From: Bacillota bacterium
Lineage (GTDB): Bacteria > Bacillota_A > Clostridia > Peptostreptococcales > Anaerovoracaceae
Assembly (NCBI GenBank): GCA_017547345.1
Contig: JAFYPY010000038.1
Span: 1 to 6,124 of the forward strand
Length of the DNA: 6,124 nucleotides
Reading direction: 5' to 3'
Part shown: positions 5,587 to 6,124 of the stretch, one piece after another
Position numbering within the stretch: the stretch's first letter is position 1
Layout of the letters: every line of letters starts with the position of its first letter
The notes under the pieces: model-generated
What the model was told of the DNA's origin: nothing
Database searches by the model: none
What the model saw: the letters and a program-made list of their open reading frames with translations, nothing else
Program-made: the position numbers and the translations under genes

Positions 5587-6124
5587 TTATTTGATGCTTT
5601 CTAGCAGTCTTTCTAAATGTTCTTTGTCAAATAGATACTTCTTTAGGCAGAACTGGCAAACCATTTCAGCCTGTCCATCTTCTTCAATGATTTCGCTTAA
5701 ATCCTCTGCCCCAATGGTTATAAGTGCCTTTTCTAGTCTTTCTTCTGAACAGTCGCACTCCCATTTGATTTCCTTCATATCAAGGTTTCTTATGCAGTAA
5801 TCTTCCGGCATATCGCCAAAAATCTTATATGCTAAAAGGTTCACCTTCTCTTCTTCTGATGCGTCCTTCGCCTCCAAATTAACCTGATCTATCAAAGTAG
5901 TGATTGGAGGAAGGTTTCCAAGCATATTCTCAAGGGCATCTACTGCTTCATCCTTAAATCCCGGAAGAAGCTGAATAATCATTCCGCCGGCTGCGCCAAC
6001 TGTATAATCTGTTTCAATCTTAACACCAAGAGAAATAGCGGAGTTCTGCTGTTCGGAAATATAGTAGTATGCAGTTAAATCTTCTGCAATTTCCCCTGAT
6101 GCAAGTGCAATTTTGCCAATAAAA
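5587..6124 (-). CDS. hslO: Hsp33 redox-regulated chaperone, C-terminal 178 residues (5' end beyond window)
   Basis: The reading frame is open to the right edge, so the N-terminus is missing; this is truncation by the window, not a broken gene. The visible part starts FIGKIALASGEIAEDLTAYYYISEQQNSA, and AAGGMIIQLLPGF follows at about 44-56, a hallmark of Hsp33. Zinc-binding cysteines are all present as CDC (visible residues 123 and 125) and CQFC (156 and 159). In the family these four hold zinc in the reduced state and form disulfides on oxidation, which turns on cytosolic holdase activity. The linker between (RLEKALITIGAEDLSEIIEEDGQAEMV) is also typical. One extra Cys (visible residue 110) is not part of the zinc set. 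An internal ATG at 5982 is not the start, because conserved Hsp33 sequence continues upstream of it. It is the most upstream gene seen of the minus-strand operon. Confidence 0.95.
   Translation of the reverse strand, partial: FIGKIALASGEIAEDLTAYYYISEQQNSAISLGVKIETDYTVGAAGGMIIQLLPGFKDEAVDALENMLGNLPPITTLIDQVNLEAKDASEEEKVNLLAYKIFGDMPEDYCIRNLDMKEIKWECDCSEERLEKALITIGAEDLSEIIEEDGQAEMVCQFCLKKYLFDKEHLERLLESIK

Noticed and set aside
5591..5800. Plus-strand 69-residue frame
   Set aside because: Antisense to the Hsp33 zinc domain, which has all four cysteines in place.

Overview
The window reads as ordinary low-GC Bacillota DNA, most likely from an anaerobic member of the Clostridia. The grounds are the AT-rich intergenic DNA, purine-rich ribosome binding sites in front of nearly every gene, and the protein families present (DUF1846, DUF1934, a ClC transporter with a TrkA-C tail, small XRE regulators). 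The genus cannot be fixed from the sequence alone. No rRNA, tRNA, CRISPR array, insertion sequence or riboswitch was seen.

Left part (1-1856) is a regulatory block. On the minus strand lie, in transcription order, a small XRE-family repressor-like protein (864-1241), a strong hairpin terminator (818-849), an ECF-like sigma-70 factor (245-787) and the start of a single-pass membrane protein (1-255, cut by the window edge). The membrane protein overlaps the sigma gene by 11 bases and is the natural candidate for its anti-sigma factor. Divergent from these, on the plus strand, is a second XRE-family regulator (1449-1856). The 207-base gap between the two XRE genes (1242-1448) is AT-rich and holds a recognisable minus-strand promoter, a weaker plus-strand promoter, three copies of CAACTTTT, and several short palindromes. 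It looks like a shared operator region.

Right part (1954-6124) is a minus-strand run of four closely spaced genes, probably one operon. In transcription order these are hslO (Hsp33 redox chaperone, 5' end outside the window), a DUF1934 beta-barrel protein, a DUF1846 protein of unknown function, and a ClC-type chloride/proton antiporter. Gaps are 18, 41 and 13 bases, each gene has its own ribosome binding site, and no terminator is seen between them. The operon and the convergent plus-strand XRE gene end at one shared bidirectional terminator (1901-1950).

Read together, the left block could be a small sensing circuit (two XRE regulators, a sigma factor and a membrane partner). The right block joins a redox-activated chaperone to an ion/proton exchanger, which suggests, without proving it, a stress or pH-homeostasis role. 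Nothing here is a clear new defence or mobile system. The most interesting parts are the XRE/sigma/membrane-protein module with its patterned divergent promoter, and the uncharacterised DUF1846 protein with its P-loop-like motif next to a ClC transporter.
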